Shown here: positions 44,442 to 52,730 of the stretch, one piece after another
Position numbering within the stretch: position 1 is the first letter of the stretch
How the letters are laid out: each line of letters starts with the position of its first letter
Source of the DNA: Thiothrix fructosivorans
Lineage (GTDB): Bacteria; Pseudomonadota; Gammaproteobacteria; Thiotrichales; Thiotrichaceae
Assembly (NCBI RefSeq): GCF_017349355.1
Contig: NZ_JAFMPM010000006.1
Coordinates: forward strand, 372,001 to 436,000
Reading direction: 5' to 3'
DNA: 64,000 nt
Translations under genes and position numbers: made by a program
Notes under the pieces: generated by a model
Databases searched by the model: none
What the model was told of the DNA's origin: nothing
What the model saw: the letters and a program-made list of their open reading frames with translations, nothing else

Positions 44442-44834
44442 ATGAGTACGCCTAAAATAGCTGCATCAACTTGCCCCAGTGCCCCTCCTGAGATTGGCTC
44501 ATCCCTATTGGGAATCGTACAGGATAACGGTTCTGTTGCTTATCTCTCGCCAAATATCAAACTGACACAGGCACTGCTGGATGATTTCAGCAAGCAAGGG
44601 ATAGCCACAGGAAAACGCCTGAGATTTTCCGGTTCTTGCATGAAAGAGGATTGTGTCCAGTGGGAAGCGGAGCATTGTGGATTAGCCGATGTGGCGGTTG
44701 CCATGAAAGCCAACCTTCCTGAAGCCAATACAGCGTTGCCCAAGTGTGGGATACGGGATACCTGTCGCTGGTTTTTCCAAGATAAAAAAGATGCCTGTTT
44801 GGTTTGTAAATATGTTATCCGTGACCCCTCATGA
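44442..44834 (+). CDS. Cys-rich unknown protein, probable metal- or Fe-S-binding
   Basis: With ATG 44442 (GAGGA upstream) the product has 130 residues. Eight or more cysteines cluster in two blocks: SCMKEDCVQWEAEHCG and PKCGIRDTCRWFFQDKKDACLVCKYV. The spacing C-x4-C-x7-C and C-x5-C-x10-C-x2-C suggests a zinc or iron-sulfur site. The open frame starts earlier (44313), overlapping the previous gene, but the internal start is better supported. Family not recognised. Confidence 0.58.
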   Translation: MSTPKIAASTCPSAPPEIGSSLLGIVQDNGSVAYLSPNIKLTQALLDDFSKQGIATGKRLRFSGSCMKEDCVQWEAEHCGLADVAVAMKANLPEANTALPKCGIRDTCRWFFQDKKDACLVCKYVIRDPS

Positions 44835-44844
44835 TCAGTCAGCA

Positions 44845-44990
44845 TTGATAGCCGCCGTGGATGGAAAACCCTGCTGAAGCCGAACGCTGTTTTGCTGCCG
44901 CCTTCCCGCTGTTTAAGCCGCACGGAGACACCGCTGGAAACCAATTTGCGCTGGCAACTGGATTCCGTCATCGGTTTTCAAGAGAAAGTC
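44845..44990 (+). pseudogene. Remnant of a second MalT/SARP-type regulator gene
   Basis: Two short blocks match the large regulator at 47952-51182: GCCGCCGTGGATGGA...TGCCGCCTTCCCGCTGTTT corresponds to bases near 49212-49275, and CAATTTGCGCTGGCAACTGG corresponds to 49550-49570. In the intact gene they are some 280 bases apart; here they are fused and carry stops. An earlier copy of the regulator therefore existed at this spot. Confidence 0.65.
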
Positions 44991-45429
44991 TTCGATAAGT
45001 TGCTGGCGGGTCGCCGAAGAACGGCGGAAATTCGACTTTTACGGAGGATACCTTATCGCCTTCTCGACTTATGAAAACCCCCATGGCGGGATGACTCCAG
45101 TTAGCTTCGGGCATCAGATCGACAAACAAGAAGTAGCCAACAAAGGGTATCTGATATTCTCTCGACCCCAGCCGGATACTTGCTCCTTGGGGCATCAACT
45201 GTGTATCCAGATACACGACGGCTTCGCCGCTTCGATCCAATGGCATCAGAGGCTCTAGTAATTCAAGCATCCTGTTATCGGATAAATCCATTTTCCCTTC
45301 TCCAGTCAAGCATTGCATCGGGTTCGCAAAAATATAAAACAGGCACAACATTAGACACCAAGCCAGCGAAAAAAGGGGAAATCCCCCTCTTTCCGTCCCG
45401 ACTTTGGATGTCAAGTCAGCTTTCCCCAT
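44968..45429 (-). CDS. Unknown membrane-anchored protein
   Basis: From ATG 45429 the product has 153 residues, with one hydrophobic segment (residues ~16-35, GGFPLFSLAWCLMLCLFYIF) and a C-terminal part with beta character (AVVYLDTQLMPQG, REYQIPFVGYFLFVDL). The start overlaps the end of the caspase-PLL gene by 19 bases on the same strand, which suggests coupling. ATG 45291, with GAAGGG close by, is an alternative that would drop the membrane segment. Its 3' end overlaps the regulator remnant. No family recognised. Confidence 0.5.
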   Translation of the reverse strand: MGKADLTSKVGTERGGFPLFSLAWCLMLCLFYIFANPMQCLTGEGKMDLSDNRMLELLEPLMPLDRSGEAVVYLDTQLMPQGASIRLGSREYQIPFVGYFLFVDLMPEANWSHPAMGVFISREGDKVSSVKVEFPPFFGDPPATYRRLSLENR

Positions 45430-47570
45430 GTACTCCAGCCGTTGTTGGGTGCCGTCTGCCAGATATGCCACAACGCATTGTCCGAACCGATGGCGAATAC
45501 TTCGAGGCGACCGTCTTGGTTTTTTGCCGTCGCAATTTCCTTCACGATGCCGCCCATGCTAGTCCAAGCACTCCAGCCGTTATTGGATGCCTTCTGCCAG
45601 ATATGCCACAACGCATTGTCCGTACCGATAGCAAACACTTCGATGCGACCGTCAGCGTTGTTGCCCGCCCGGATATGTTTTACCCCACCGCCCATACTAG
45701 CCCAAGCACTCCAGCCATTGTTGGGTGCCGTCTGCCAGATATGCCACAAGGCATTGTCCGTACCGATGGCGAATACTTCGAGGCGACCGTCTTGGTTTTT
45801 TGCCGTCGCAATTTCCTTCACGATGCCGCCCATGCTAGTCCAAGCACTCCAGCCGTTATTGGATGCCTTCTGCCAGATATGCCACAACGCATTGTCCGTA
45901 CCGATAGCAAACACTTCGATGCGACCGTCAGCGTTGTTGCCCGCCCGGATATGTTTTACCCCACCGCCCATACTAGCCCAAGCACTCCAGCCGTTGTTGG
46001 GTGCCGTCTGCCAGATATGCCACAACGCATTGTCCGAACCGATGGCGAATACTTCGAGGCGACCGTCTTGGTTTTTTGCCGTTGCAATTTCCTTCACGAT
46101 GCCGCCCATGCTAGCCCAAGCACTCCAGCCGTTGTTGGGTGCTGTCTGCCAAATATGCCACAAGGCGTTGTCCGAACCGATGGCCAATACCTCAAGTCGA
46201 CCGTCTTGGTTTTTTGCCGCCGCAATTTCTTTCACGATGCCGCCCATGCTAGCCAAAGCACTCCAGCCGTTGTTGGGTGCTGTCTGCCAGATATGCCACA
46301 ACGCATTGTCCGTACCGATGGCCAATACCTCGAGTCGACCATCGCTGTTACCTGATGCAATGACCGCAGAGAACGTCTTCTGCGGAATGCCAGTAAGATA
46401 CTGCGACTTTCCGCAATTCGCAGGCTTGTCGGCAAACTGCGGGGAGTCTCCCTCAACCTTGACAGCGTTGGCGTAGGCGAAGACATCATATGCCGAAGCT
46501 GGCTCCGAAACCGTAGTGGAAAGCGCCGAACCATTAGGATTGCGCCCTGTAACCCCCGCAATCCAATCCTTGGCGAATGGATCGAAATCCGCACCACCCA
46601 TGGAATTGGCAGTCGCGATACATGCCGCAGCGAAAGAAGTACAGGTAGCCTTGGAATTATTCAGTACCGCATCTTGGAAGCCACCGGAATGGCATTGCTC
46701 CATCATTACCACCAAGCTCCCGAAAACCGGCAGCACTTTGACCTTGTTGGCAAAATCGGTAGCGGTGAAGCTGTTCCAGTTGGGGTAGCAACAAAGCCAT
46801 GCTTCTGGATCACTAGTCGGCCCGCCACCGTGATTATTGGTATGAACGAGAAGCAGGTCGTTGGATTGCAATTTTGTCTTAATGGCATCCAGTGCCTGTC
46901 CGAGAGCCGTATTGGTTCCCGATCCATTGACCTTGATGCGATAAGGTGTGTTATTGCCAGGCCACGTTGTGACTGGCTGCGGAGTACCTGCATAATTGAC
47001 CGTGCCGTCATAATTGAGCACGGTGATATTCACCGGATCGAACGTGTAGACATCCACCAATGTCCGGTAGAGAAACTCGAGATCGTTCAAATGTCGGTTA
47101 TTGGACATCCCGGAAAACAAGATTGCATATTTTTTTCCGGTAGTATTGGCAATCGCATAATTGAGTTCTGGAATACTTGTGGGCTGCGCTGCGACCGCTA
47201 CACCGCTGGTGAGTGTAGGTATAGCCACAGGTGCATGAATCGCGTCGTAATGATCGGGTGAGTGGTAATAATCTGCTGGTGGAAACTGCGAGGGATGGGT
47301 ATCGTAATAATCGCCAGTTTTGGCGTCATACAGCATATGTTCGCAAGAATGTCCCCAGTTATAGAGCGGTGCATGATCCACCAGCACGATGACTGATTCC
47401 CTAGGCAGAGTAATACGGCGATTCAGACCCAGAACCACATCATCTCCCGCTGGAACGCTCCGGTTGGACATGTAGAGATTTACACGGTTAGTTCTAATGT
47501 CGTGTCTGACTTGCAGTTTCGCTTTTGCACTTATTCTGATTTTATTGAGTATATCATTGGAAACATTCAT
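45411..47570 (-). CDS. Caspase-like (C13/C14-type) protein with a seven-bladed PLL-like lectin propeller
   Basis: The 719-residue protein has no signal peptide. Residues ~1-130 are unassigned. Residues ~145-390 resemble a clan CD peptidase: KYAILFSGMSNNRHLNDLEF, LLLVHTNNHGGGP (catalytic H247) and VVMMEQCHSGGF (catalytic C293). Residues ~395-719 are seven 46-residue repeats, nearly identical, of the type NQDGRLEVFAIG-DNALWHIWQ-NNGWSAW-SMGG, typical of PLL-type (Photorhabdus lectin) propellers that bind sugars such as fucose. GGAG lies 9 bases before the ATG. It is the second peptidase-plus-propeller protein in this locus, with domain order reversed. A legumain-like or metacaspase-like role is inferred. 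Confidence 0.85.
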   Translation of the reverse strand: MNVSNDILNKIRISAKAKLQVRHDIRTNRVNLYMSNRSVPAGDDVVLGLNRRITLPRESVIVLVDHAPLYNWGHSCEHMLYDAKTGDYYDTHPSQFPPADYYHSPDHYDAIHAPVAIPTLTSGVAVAAQPTSIPELNYAIANTTGKKYAILFSGMSNNRHLNDLEFLYRTLVDVYTFDPVNITVLNYDGTVNYAGTPQPVTTWPGNNTPYRIKVNGSGTNTALGQALDAIKTKLQSNDLLLVHTNNHGGGPTSDPEAWLCCYPNWNSFTATDFANKVKVLPVFGSLVVMMEQCHSGGFQDAVLNNSKATCTSFAAACIATANSMGGADFDPFAKDWIAGVTGRNPNGSALSTTVSEPASAYDVFAYANAVKVEGDSPQFADKPANCGKSQYLTGIPQKTFSAVIASGNSDGRLEVLAIGTDNALWHIWQTAPNNGWSALASMGGIVKEIAAAKNQDGRLEVLAIGSDNALWHIWQTAPNNGWSAWASMGGIVKEIATAKNQDGRLEVFAIGSDNALWHIWQTAPNNGWSAWASMGGGVKHIRAGNNADGRIEVFAIGTDNALWHIWQKASNNGWSAWTSMGGIVKEIATAKNQDGRLEVFAIGTDNALWHIWQTAPNNGWSAWASMGGGVKHIRAGNNADGRIEVFAIGTDNALWHIWQKASNNGWSAWTSMGGIVKEIATAKNQDGRLEVFAIGSDNALWHIWQTAPNNGWSTWGKLT
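45414..46388 (-). repeat. Seven tandem 138-bp repeats encoding PLL propeller blades
   Basis: Units are 46 codons and nearly identical at DNA level. Blades 3 and 5 are near-duplicates and blades 4 and 6 (GVKHIRAGNNADGR type) are identical, so a two-blade unit seems to have been duplicated recently. The first and last blades diverge at their outer edges, as expected for a closed seven-bladed ring. Such repeats invite copy-number change. Confidence 0.9.
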
Positions 47571-47772
47571 ATTTTATATTCTCCCATTGTTAAGCGTTAT
47601 TCCTGCCGCGAAAAGACACTACCCCATACGCGTCAGGTATTCGTTAAATGCTGAAGACTTAGGTCAATTTCTCTTTGTCATGGATATGAAACATCATCAT
47701 CCTTCATTATTTTTTAAATAATGAACCAAGGCAAAGTCTATAGATTTATTTTCAATAATGGTTAGAACTTTT

Positions 47773-47814
47773 TTGCACGTTAGTTGTATTTTTTTGCAAG
47801 AAAATAAAATTTGG
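47773..47814 (+). repeat. 21-bp spaced TTGCA element pair (copy 4)
   Basis: TTGCACGTTAGTTGTATTTT (47773) and TTGCAAGAAAATAAAATTTG (47794) start 21 bases apart. The pair lies 138 bases before the MalT/SARP regulator gene and about 200 bases before the divergent caspase-PLL gene, so it could serve either. The first element is the least similar of the set. Confidence 0.5.
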
Positions 47815-47951
47815 CGCACTGGGATCGATCCGTCTACGATCATGCCTCATATCCCCATGATTCCCCCGACCTACCTTATGCTTGATATTTATCACTACCC
47901 TCATCCGCCACCGCCTACTACACTTGTAACCGAGTGTTACAGGGGATAGCA

Positions 47952-50900
47952 ATGCCCACATGGAAATCATCCGTCAAAATCAACCCGCCCAAAATCGGCA
48001 ACATTTATTCCCGCAACGCTCTTATCCAGCAATTGCAGGCCACCCTCCCTAAGCCGCTAATCTGGATTTCAGCCCCCGCAGGCGCAGGCAAAACCACACT
48101 GATTGCCGATTACCTCGCAAGTCGCGCCATCCCGGCACTCTGGTATCAGCTTGATAGCGGCGACACCGACCCCGCGACTTTTTTCCATTATTTGGCGCTG
48201 GCCTCCTATCGTTTATGCAAGCAAGACCTACCCCTCCCCAAACTGGCAGCGGAATATCAGGGTGACCTTGCCACCTTCACCCGCCGCTTCATCGAACGCC
48301 TGTGTGCCGGAATCGATCCCCCCGCCGTTTTTGTCTTTGATAATTTTCAGGATTTGCCACCCAGCTCGCCGTTGCAGCCTTTGTTCCGCGAAGTTATTGC
48401 CACTTTGCCCGATGGATGCCGCGCCTTCTTCCTCAGCAGAGAAAAGCCTCCGGCTTGGGTTGCGGGGTTTGCTGCCCGCCATGCCGTCCATTTCATCGAC
48501 CCGGATAGACTGCGGCTAACAGAAGAGGAGGCCATTGGCATCATCCGGCTGCTGGGGGATGGTTTTGCCACCCGCTACAGTGATGCCGATATCCGCCAAA
48601 TTCACCAAACGGTGGATGGTTGGGCGGCGGGCTTGATCCTGATGTGCCGCGCATGGCAGCAAAGCCCAGCACTTACCCCATTGTGGAAAGACGAGCGTAG
48701 TCATGCACTGATCTTCGATTATTTTGCCAGCGAATTGTTTGAGCGGCTCAATGCAGAAAAGCAGGCATTTTTGCTCCAGTCAGCGTTGCTGCCCATGATG
48801 CCACCTGCTCAGGTATGCCAATTGACGGGGCATCCCCACACCGAACGAATTCTGCAAGAGTTATACGCACGCAACTTTTTTCTCACCCGCACCACCGAAC
48901 AGGCATTGATTTACAAATACCACCCCCTGTTCCGCGAATTCTTGCTCAAACAAGGGCGGGAACGCTGGGGCAGTGAACAGCTTGATAGCCTGCGCCGCCA
49001 AGCCGCTCAGGTGTTGCTGGAAGCTGGGCAGCTAGAAGCCGCGCTTGAGTTGGCGTTGTCAGGTAGTGATTGGCAAACCGCCACGACCCTCATTACTTCA
49101 CAAGCTACCCAACTCATTGCCGAAGGGCGCAACCAGACGTTGTTGGGTTGGTTGCAACGCCTGCCAGATAGCTTGGTGAATACCACGCCGTGGCTGCTCT
49201 ATTGGCAGGGCATCGCCGTGGATGGACACAACCCTGCCGCCGCCGCACACTGTTTCGCCGCCGCTTTCCCGCTGTTTGCCAGTAGGGGGGAAACAGCGGG
49301 TATGTACCTGACCATTGCCAGTGTCATCTTGATGTCGTGGATGACCCAGCAGAACCATCAGGGCATGGATCTGTGGTTACAACGCTTTGACCAACTGTAT
49401 GCTACTGAACCGGACATTGCCTCACCCGCCACGGAAGCCAAAGTGGTGGCGGCGGTACTGATGGGCATTTCCTTCCGTTGCCCCGCGCATCCGCAGGCCG
49501 AACACTTGCTGACACGTGCCCGCCACCTGTGGGCGTTGCCGCTGGAGGCGAATTTGCGCTGGCAACTGGGTTCTGCTATCGGCTTTTTTATTGCGGGGCG
49601 CGGCGATTTGATCCACTGGGGTAAGACCGTGCGGCTGTATGAAGCAACGGGCAATGAGGCGGGATATTCCCCGCTCGAACAGCTCCATTTGCTGCTCTCG
49701 CTGGGTTTCATCGACTGTTTTGCGGGGCAGTACGATACCAGCCGCGATTATGTGCGCAAGGCATTGGCGTTGGGGCAGGAAAGCGGCGTGCATGTGTACG
49801 ACCTGTTCCTGCTGGCAGTGGGTACGTATAACGGGCTGATGCAGGCTAGGCTAGCGGAAGCCGATAGCCACCTGAATACGATGCGCTTAATTCTGTCCAC
49901 CCAGCCACCGAATTTTCACACCGTACATTATCGGCTGCTGCTGAACTGGCGGGCGCTGGTGGCTGGGGCGTTTGCCGATGCGCTGGATCATGGGCGGGCG
50001 GCGTTGGAACTGGCTTTGGAAAACGGCGCAGTCTATCCGCTGGCGCGTTGCCGTCATGGGTTGGCGCTGGCCTTGTTTATGACGGGGAATCAAGCAGAAG
50101 CCCTAGCCCTGCTTGATCAGGCCAGAATCCCTTGGGGAGACTCCCACTATCAACAGCTTGTGTATGACTGCGGTTTATCCGAAGCGTGGTTTCGGCTGCG
50201 TATGGGGGATGAAAACGCAGCGGCTACCTTGCTCGCCAATGCGCTGCAACAGGGGCAGGCACAGGGTTGGGGTTTGCCTTTATGGTCATTCCCCAACTGG
50301 ATTGAACCGCTGTTGCGGTTTGCACTGGAACAGGACATCGCCACCGCGCAGGTGCAGCAACTCATCCGCCAGGCCGGAATGATCCCGAAAGAACCTGAGC
50401 GTCTCCCCGCCAACTGGCCGATGTCGGTCAAGATCCAAACATTGGGGCGCTTTGCTGTTGAGGTTAGCGGTGAACCACTGCCCGTTGACACCCCGTCAAA
50501 AAACCGCCCGCTGGAACTGCTGAAAGTGCTGGTCGCCTTTGGCGGGCGGGATGTCAGCGATACTCGGCTGATGGATGCTTTATGGCCAGACGCTAGCGGT
50601 GACGCTGCTACCCGCTCCCTCAACACCACCTTGCACCGCCTCAGAAAAGCACTCGGCGTAGAACAAGCCATTGTCCTCAAAGACCGCAACGTTTCTTTCG
50701 ATGCCCGTCATGTGTGGCTGGATGTATGGGCGTTTGAACGCACGTTGGAGCGGCTTAGGCAGCAATTGGATTGCCCTCAGACCAATGCTGCGGGGGTCAA
50801 ACAGCTCTGGGACGCTGCCAGCACCTTATACGTTGGACCATTCCTCGGCAAAGGGGCGCAACAAAGCTGGGCACTGGACATGGCAGAACGCCTGCGTAGC

Positions 50901-51182
50901 CGGATGTTACGCTTCACCTTGATGGTGGGTGATTATTGGGAAAAAGCCTCCGACTGGGAACAGGCTATCCGAGTCTACAGCAAGGGGCTGGAGATCGACC
51001 CGCTGATCGAAACCTTCTACCAATGCCTGATGCGTTGTTATGAGCAGTTAGGTAAACCCTCTGAAGCCCTTGCCACCTACGAGCGTTGCCGTGAAGTGCT
51101 GGGCAAGGGGTTGGGCGTCATGCCCGGTACTGAAACCGTGAAGTTGTACAAGGAAATCTGGGCGCGTGCCGCCTCTCTCTGA
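47952..51182 (+). CDS. Large MalT-like ATPase regulator with SARP-type (winged helix plus BTAD) C-terminus
   Basis: The 1076-residue protein has a P-loop NTPase module (PLIWISAPAGAGKTTLIADYL, K47; VFVFDNFQDLP), a middle section of helical TPR-like repeats (~330-800), and a C-terminal SARP unit: IQTLGRFAVEVSGEPLP...LMDALWPDASGDAATRSLNTTLHRLRKALG (winged helix), then a BTAD domain ending SEALATYERCREVLGKGLGVMPG. Such STAND regulators bind DNA after sensing a ligand. AGGGGAT precedes ATG 47952; the frame opens at GTG 47934. It is followed directly by a 21-bp element pair. A fragment of another copy lies at 44845. Confidence 0.9.
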   Translation: MPTWKSSVKINPPKIGNIYSRNALIQQLQATLPKPLIWISAPAGAGKTTLIADYLASRAIPALWYQLDSGDTDPATFFHYLALASYRLCKQDLPLPKLAAEYQGDLATFTRRFIERLCAGIDPPAVFVFDNFQDLPPSSPLQPLFREVIATLPDGCRAFFLSREKPPAWVAGFAARHAVHFIDPDRLRLTEEEAIGIIRLLGDGFATRYSDADIRQIHQTVDGWAAGLILMCRAWQQSPALTPLWKDERSHALIFDYFASELFERLNAEKQAFLLQSALLPMMPPAQVCQLTGHPHTERILQELYARNFFLTRTTEQALIYKYHPLFREFLLKQGRERWGSEQLDSLRRQAAQVLLEAGQLEAALELALSGSDWQTATTLITSQATQLIAEGRNQTLLGWLQRLPDSLVNTTPWLLYWQGIAVDGHNPAAAAHCFAAAFPLFASRGETAGMYLTIASVILMSWMTQQNHQGMDLWLQRFDQLYATEPDIASPATEAKVVAAVLMGISFRCPAHPQAEHLLTRARHLWALPLEANLRWQLGSAIGFFIAGRGDLIHWGKTVRLYEATGNEAGYSPLEQLHLLLSLGFIDCFAGQYDTSRDYVRKALALGQESGVHVYDLFLLAVGTYNGLMQARLAEADSHLNTMRLILSTQPPNFHTVHYRLLLNWRALVAGAFADALDHGRAALELALENGAVYPLARCRHGLALALFMTGNQAEALALLDQARIPWGDSHYQQLVYDCGLSEAWFRLRMGDENAAATLLANALQQGQAQGWGLPLWSFPNWIEPLLRFALEQDIATAQVQQLIRQAGMIPKEPERLPANWPMSVKIQTLGRFAVEVSGEPLPVDTPSKNRPLELLKVLVAFGGRDVSDTRLMDALWPDASGDAATRSLNTTLHRLRKALGVEQAIVLKDRNVSFDARHVWLDVWAFERTLERLRQQLDCPQTNAAGVKQLWDAASTLYVGPFLGKGAQQSWALDMAERLRSRMLRFTLMVGDYWEKASDWEQAIRVYSKGLEIDPLIETFYQCLMRCYEQLGKPSEALATYERCREVLGKGLGVMPGTETVKLYKEIWARAASL

Positions 51183-51195
51183 GCATTCACATTAA

Positions 51196-51237
51196 ATGCA
51201 AAAAATTGCCAGTGTTTTGCAACAAAGTTCTAAACAG
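51196..51237 (+). repeat. 21-bp spaced ATGCA/TTGCA element pair (copy 5)
   Basis: ATGCAAAAAATTGCCAGTGT (51196) and TTGCAACAAAGTTCTAAAC (51217) start 21 bases apart, 13 bases after the stop of the SARP-type regulator and about 55 bases before the small ORF at 51290. Confidence 0.6.
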
Positions 51238-51289
51238 ACATTCCCACCATCCCCTATCCTGCTAGAGACGTTTCCTATTCACCAAGCAG

Positions 51290-51493
51290 ATGGGGTCGCC
51301 TCATGTGGAAGAGCAAAGTTTCATCGTAAGATTTTACCGCTTCGATAACCAACAGCCTGATAGCACCGTAGGCACGGTTCAGGCTGTCGAATCCAGTTTG
51401 CGTTTGCATTTCACGGGAATGGATGGGCTTTGGCAAGCCATGATCCGTTTGAAAACGTGTGCGGACGAAAACAAACAGACGCAAAGCCCATAA
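51290..51493 (+). CDS. Small unknown protein with GTVQAVES...GLWQAMI motif
   Basis: The 67-residue frame reads SFIVRFYRFDNQQPDSTVGTVQAVESS, then LRLHFTGMDGLWQAMIRL. A second, degenerate copy (VGTVQTAESGVRLNFSGMNGLWQAMIRL) lies at 52600-52700, before the DUF2278 gene, so the motif is conserved within the locus and likely real. The start is uncertain (ATG 51290 or a nearby GTG); no strong binding site. It sits between two element pairs. Function unknown. Confidence 0.5.
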   Translation: MGSPHVEEQSFIVRFYRFDNQQPDSTVGTVQAVESSLRLHFTGMDGLWQAMIRLKTCADENKQTQSP

Positions 51494-51536
51494 ACAGCTT
51501 AAGGAGTTTGTCGTTCTGGGGAAAAGGGAGTAATGG

Positions 51537-51578
51537 CAGCAGAAAAGTACCAGTATTTTGCAAGAAAGTGCCAGTCAA
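51537..51578 (+). repeat. 21-bp spaced CAGCA/TTGCA element pair (copy 6)
   Basis: CAGCAGAAAAGTACCAGTAT (51537) and TTGCAAGAAAGTGCCAGTC (51558) start 21 bases apart and share the AAAGTNCCAGT core. The pair lies 100 bases before the gene at 51678. Confidence 0.6.
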
Positions 51579-51677
51579 AAAGACCTGCCTACATTGATAC
51601 TGATACTCATGGTTTTTACTGATTTTTTCAGTAAATTTTGAACGGTTGATCCCATCCATGTTAGTGAGGTATTAAGT

Positions 51678-52208
51678 ATGACTACCAAAATCAAATTCCC
51701 GGCCGAAGAGGTCAGAGAACATATTAAAAAAATCGAGAAAGTTATCGAAAAACAGAAACAGGAAAACAAGGAAGTGAATTTCACGGCAGTTACGCCTGAA
51801 GAAATTGAGGAAAAGCTTAGGCGTGTTGACTCGCCGATGATCATATCCCAAGGCTGGGGCAGTACGATGCCGGGAGGTACGATCAATTATAATCTCGGTA
51901 TCTATAATCCCGACCCAACACAAGCTATCTGGTTGTTTGCACATGTATGGGTGGGTTCTGGCAATATTGACCCCGTAGTGGGGACGTTCTTGCTAAATGT
52001 TGATAACCGCTTTCCTCGTTTGACCATGCCGTCATTCAGTGGTCTAACGCTAGCGGCGGGTGCTTCAGCGACACTGAACTTTACCCTGAAGGTGCCTGCT
52101 ACTGTTGAGAAAACCAACTATATCGGTAACAGTTGCCTGATGCGGTTCAACTGGCACGATGTAGGAGCTTACCTTGATCGTGGTGTCTTTGTATTCAAAG
52201 TTTCTTAG
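51678..52208 (+). CDS. Unknown protein with coiled-coil N-terminus and beta-sandwich domain
   Basis: The 176-residue product begins with a charged helix (EEVREHIKKIEKVIEKQKQE, likely coiled coil) and continues as a beta domain: GGTINYNLGIYNPD, IWLFAHVWVGSGNIDP, LAAGASATLNFTLKVP, GNSCLMRFNWHDVGAYLDRGVFVFKVS. It has no signal peptide. It resembles the protein at 43392 in plan. GAGG lies upstream of ATG 51678, and an element pair is 100 bases before. Function unknown; possibly a structural or adaptor protein of the same regulon. Confidence 0.62.
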   Translation: MTTKIKFPAEEVREHIKKIEKVIEKQKQENKEVNFTAVTPEEIEEKLRRVDSPMIISQGWGSTMPGGTINYNLGIYNPDPTQAIWLFAHVWVGSGNIDPVVGTFLLNVDNRFPRLTMPSFSGLTLAAGASATLNFTLKVPATVEKTNYIGNSCLMRFNWHDVGAYLDRGVFVFKVS

Positions 52209-52730
52209 TAAGGAAAAGCAAAAATAGTTATACCCTTGATAGATTGATCGGACTAAGGTCGTGTTAATTGTAGTTTATCCCGAAAGGCACTGCCCAAAAA
52301 CACGAGCTTACGGATTGCATTAAATGGGTAATTAACGCATAAGTACATGAGCCTAAGTTTTTGCGCACTTACTTCTTTTGACTCAATGAAAATCGCGTCT
52401 CACGATGGCTTGAGCTTATCACCGCAAAATGACTTTGTTTGGCCAAGATTCGACGTAGTAAGCCACCCTTATATTAAGTGGGGCTTGGGTATTTCTATCG
52501 GTGTCAAATTTGGTGATGGTGCTAATCTGCCTGTGAACAAACTATTACTGGACATTAGTTCGGTGGCGTCAGGTTTTACCGTACCCACGGGCTGCATTCA
52601 GACAAGGCTGGTGGGTACGGTACAGACCGCCGAATCCGGTGTGCGCCTGAACTTCAGCGGGATGAATGGGTTATGGCAAGCCATGATCCGTTTGCATGAC
52701 ATATCAACTAGCCAAGCGAGGTACAACACA
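52209..52730 (+). other. Gap with degenerate copy of the GLWQAMI small-protein motif
   Basis: This 522-base stretch is open in one frame from 52347 into the DUF2278 gene, but the upstream 128 codons do not look like a DUF2278 N-terminus. Bases about 52600-52700 encode the same GTVQTAES...GLWQAMIRL motif as the ORF at 51290. It is best read as a decayed copy of that small gene, placed before the next effector-like gene. No TTGCA pair was found here. Confidence 0.5.

Noticed and set aside
45414-46388. Tandem repeats as a CRISPR array
   Set aside because: Units are 138 bp with no spacer structure and encode propeller blades.
45442-46476. Long + strand open frames (344 and 391 codons) across the PLL repeats
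   Set aside because: They are antisense to the 138-bp repeats; with a repeat length divisible by three, any open antisense frame stays open. The proteins are periodic Cys/Pro/Ala-rich and have no start signals.
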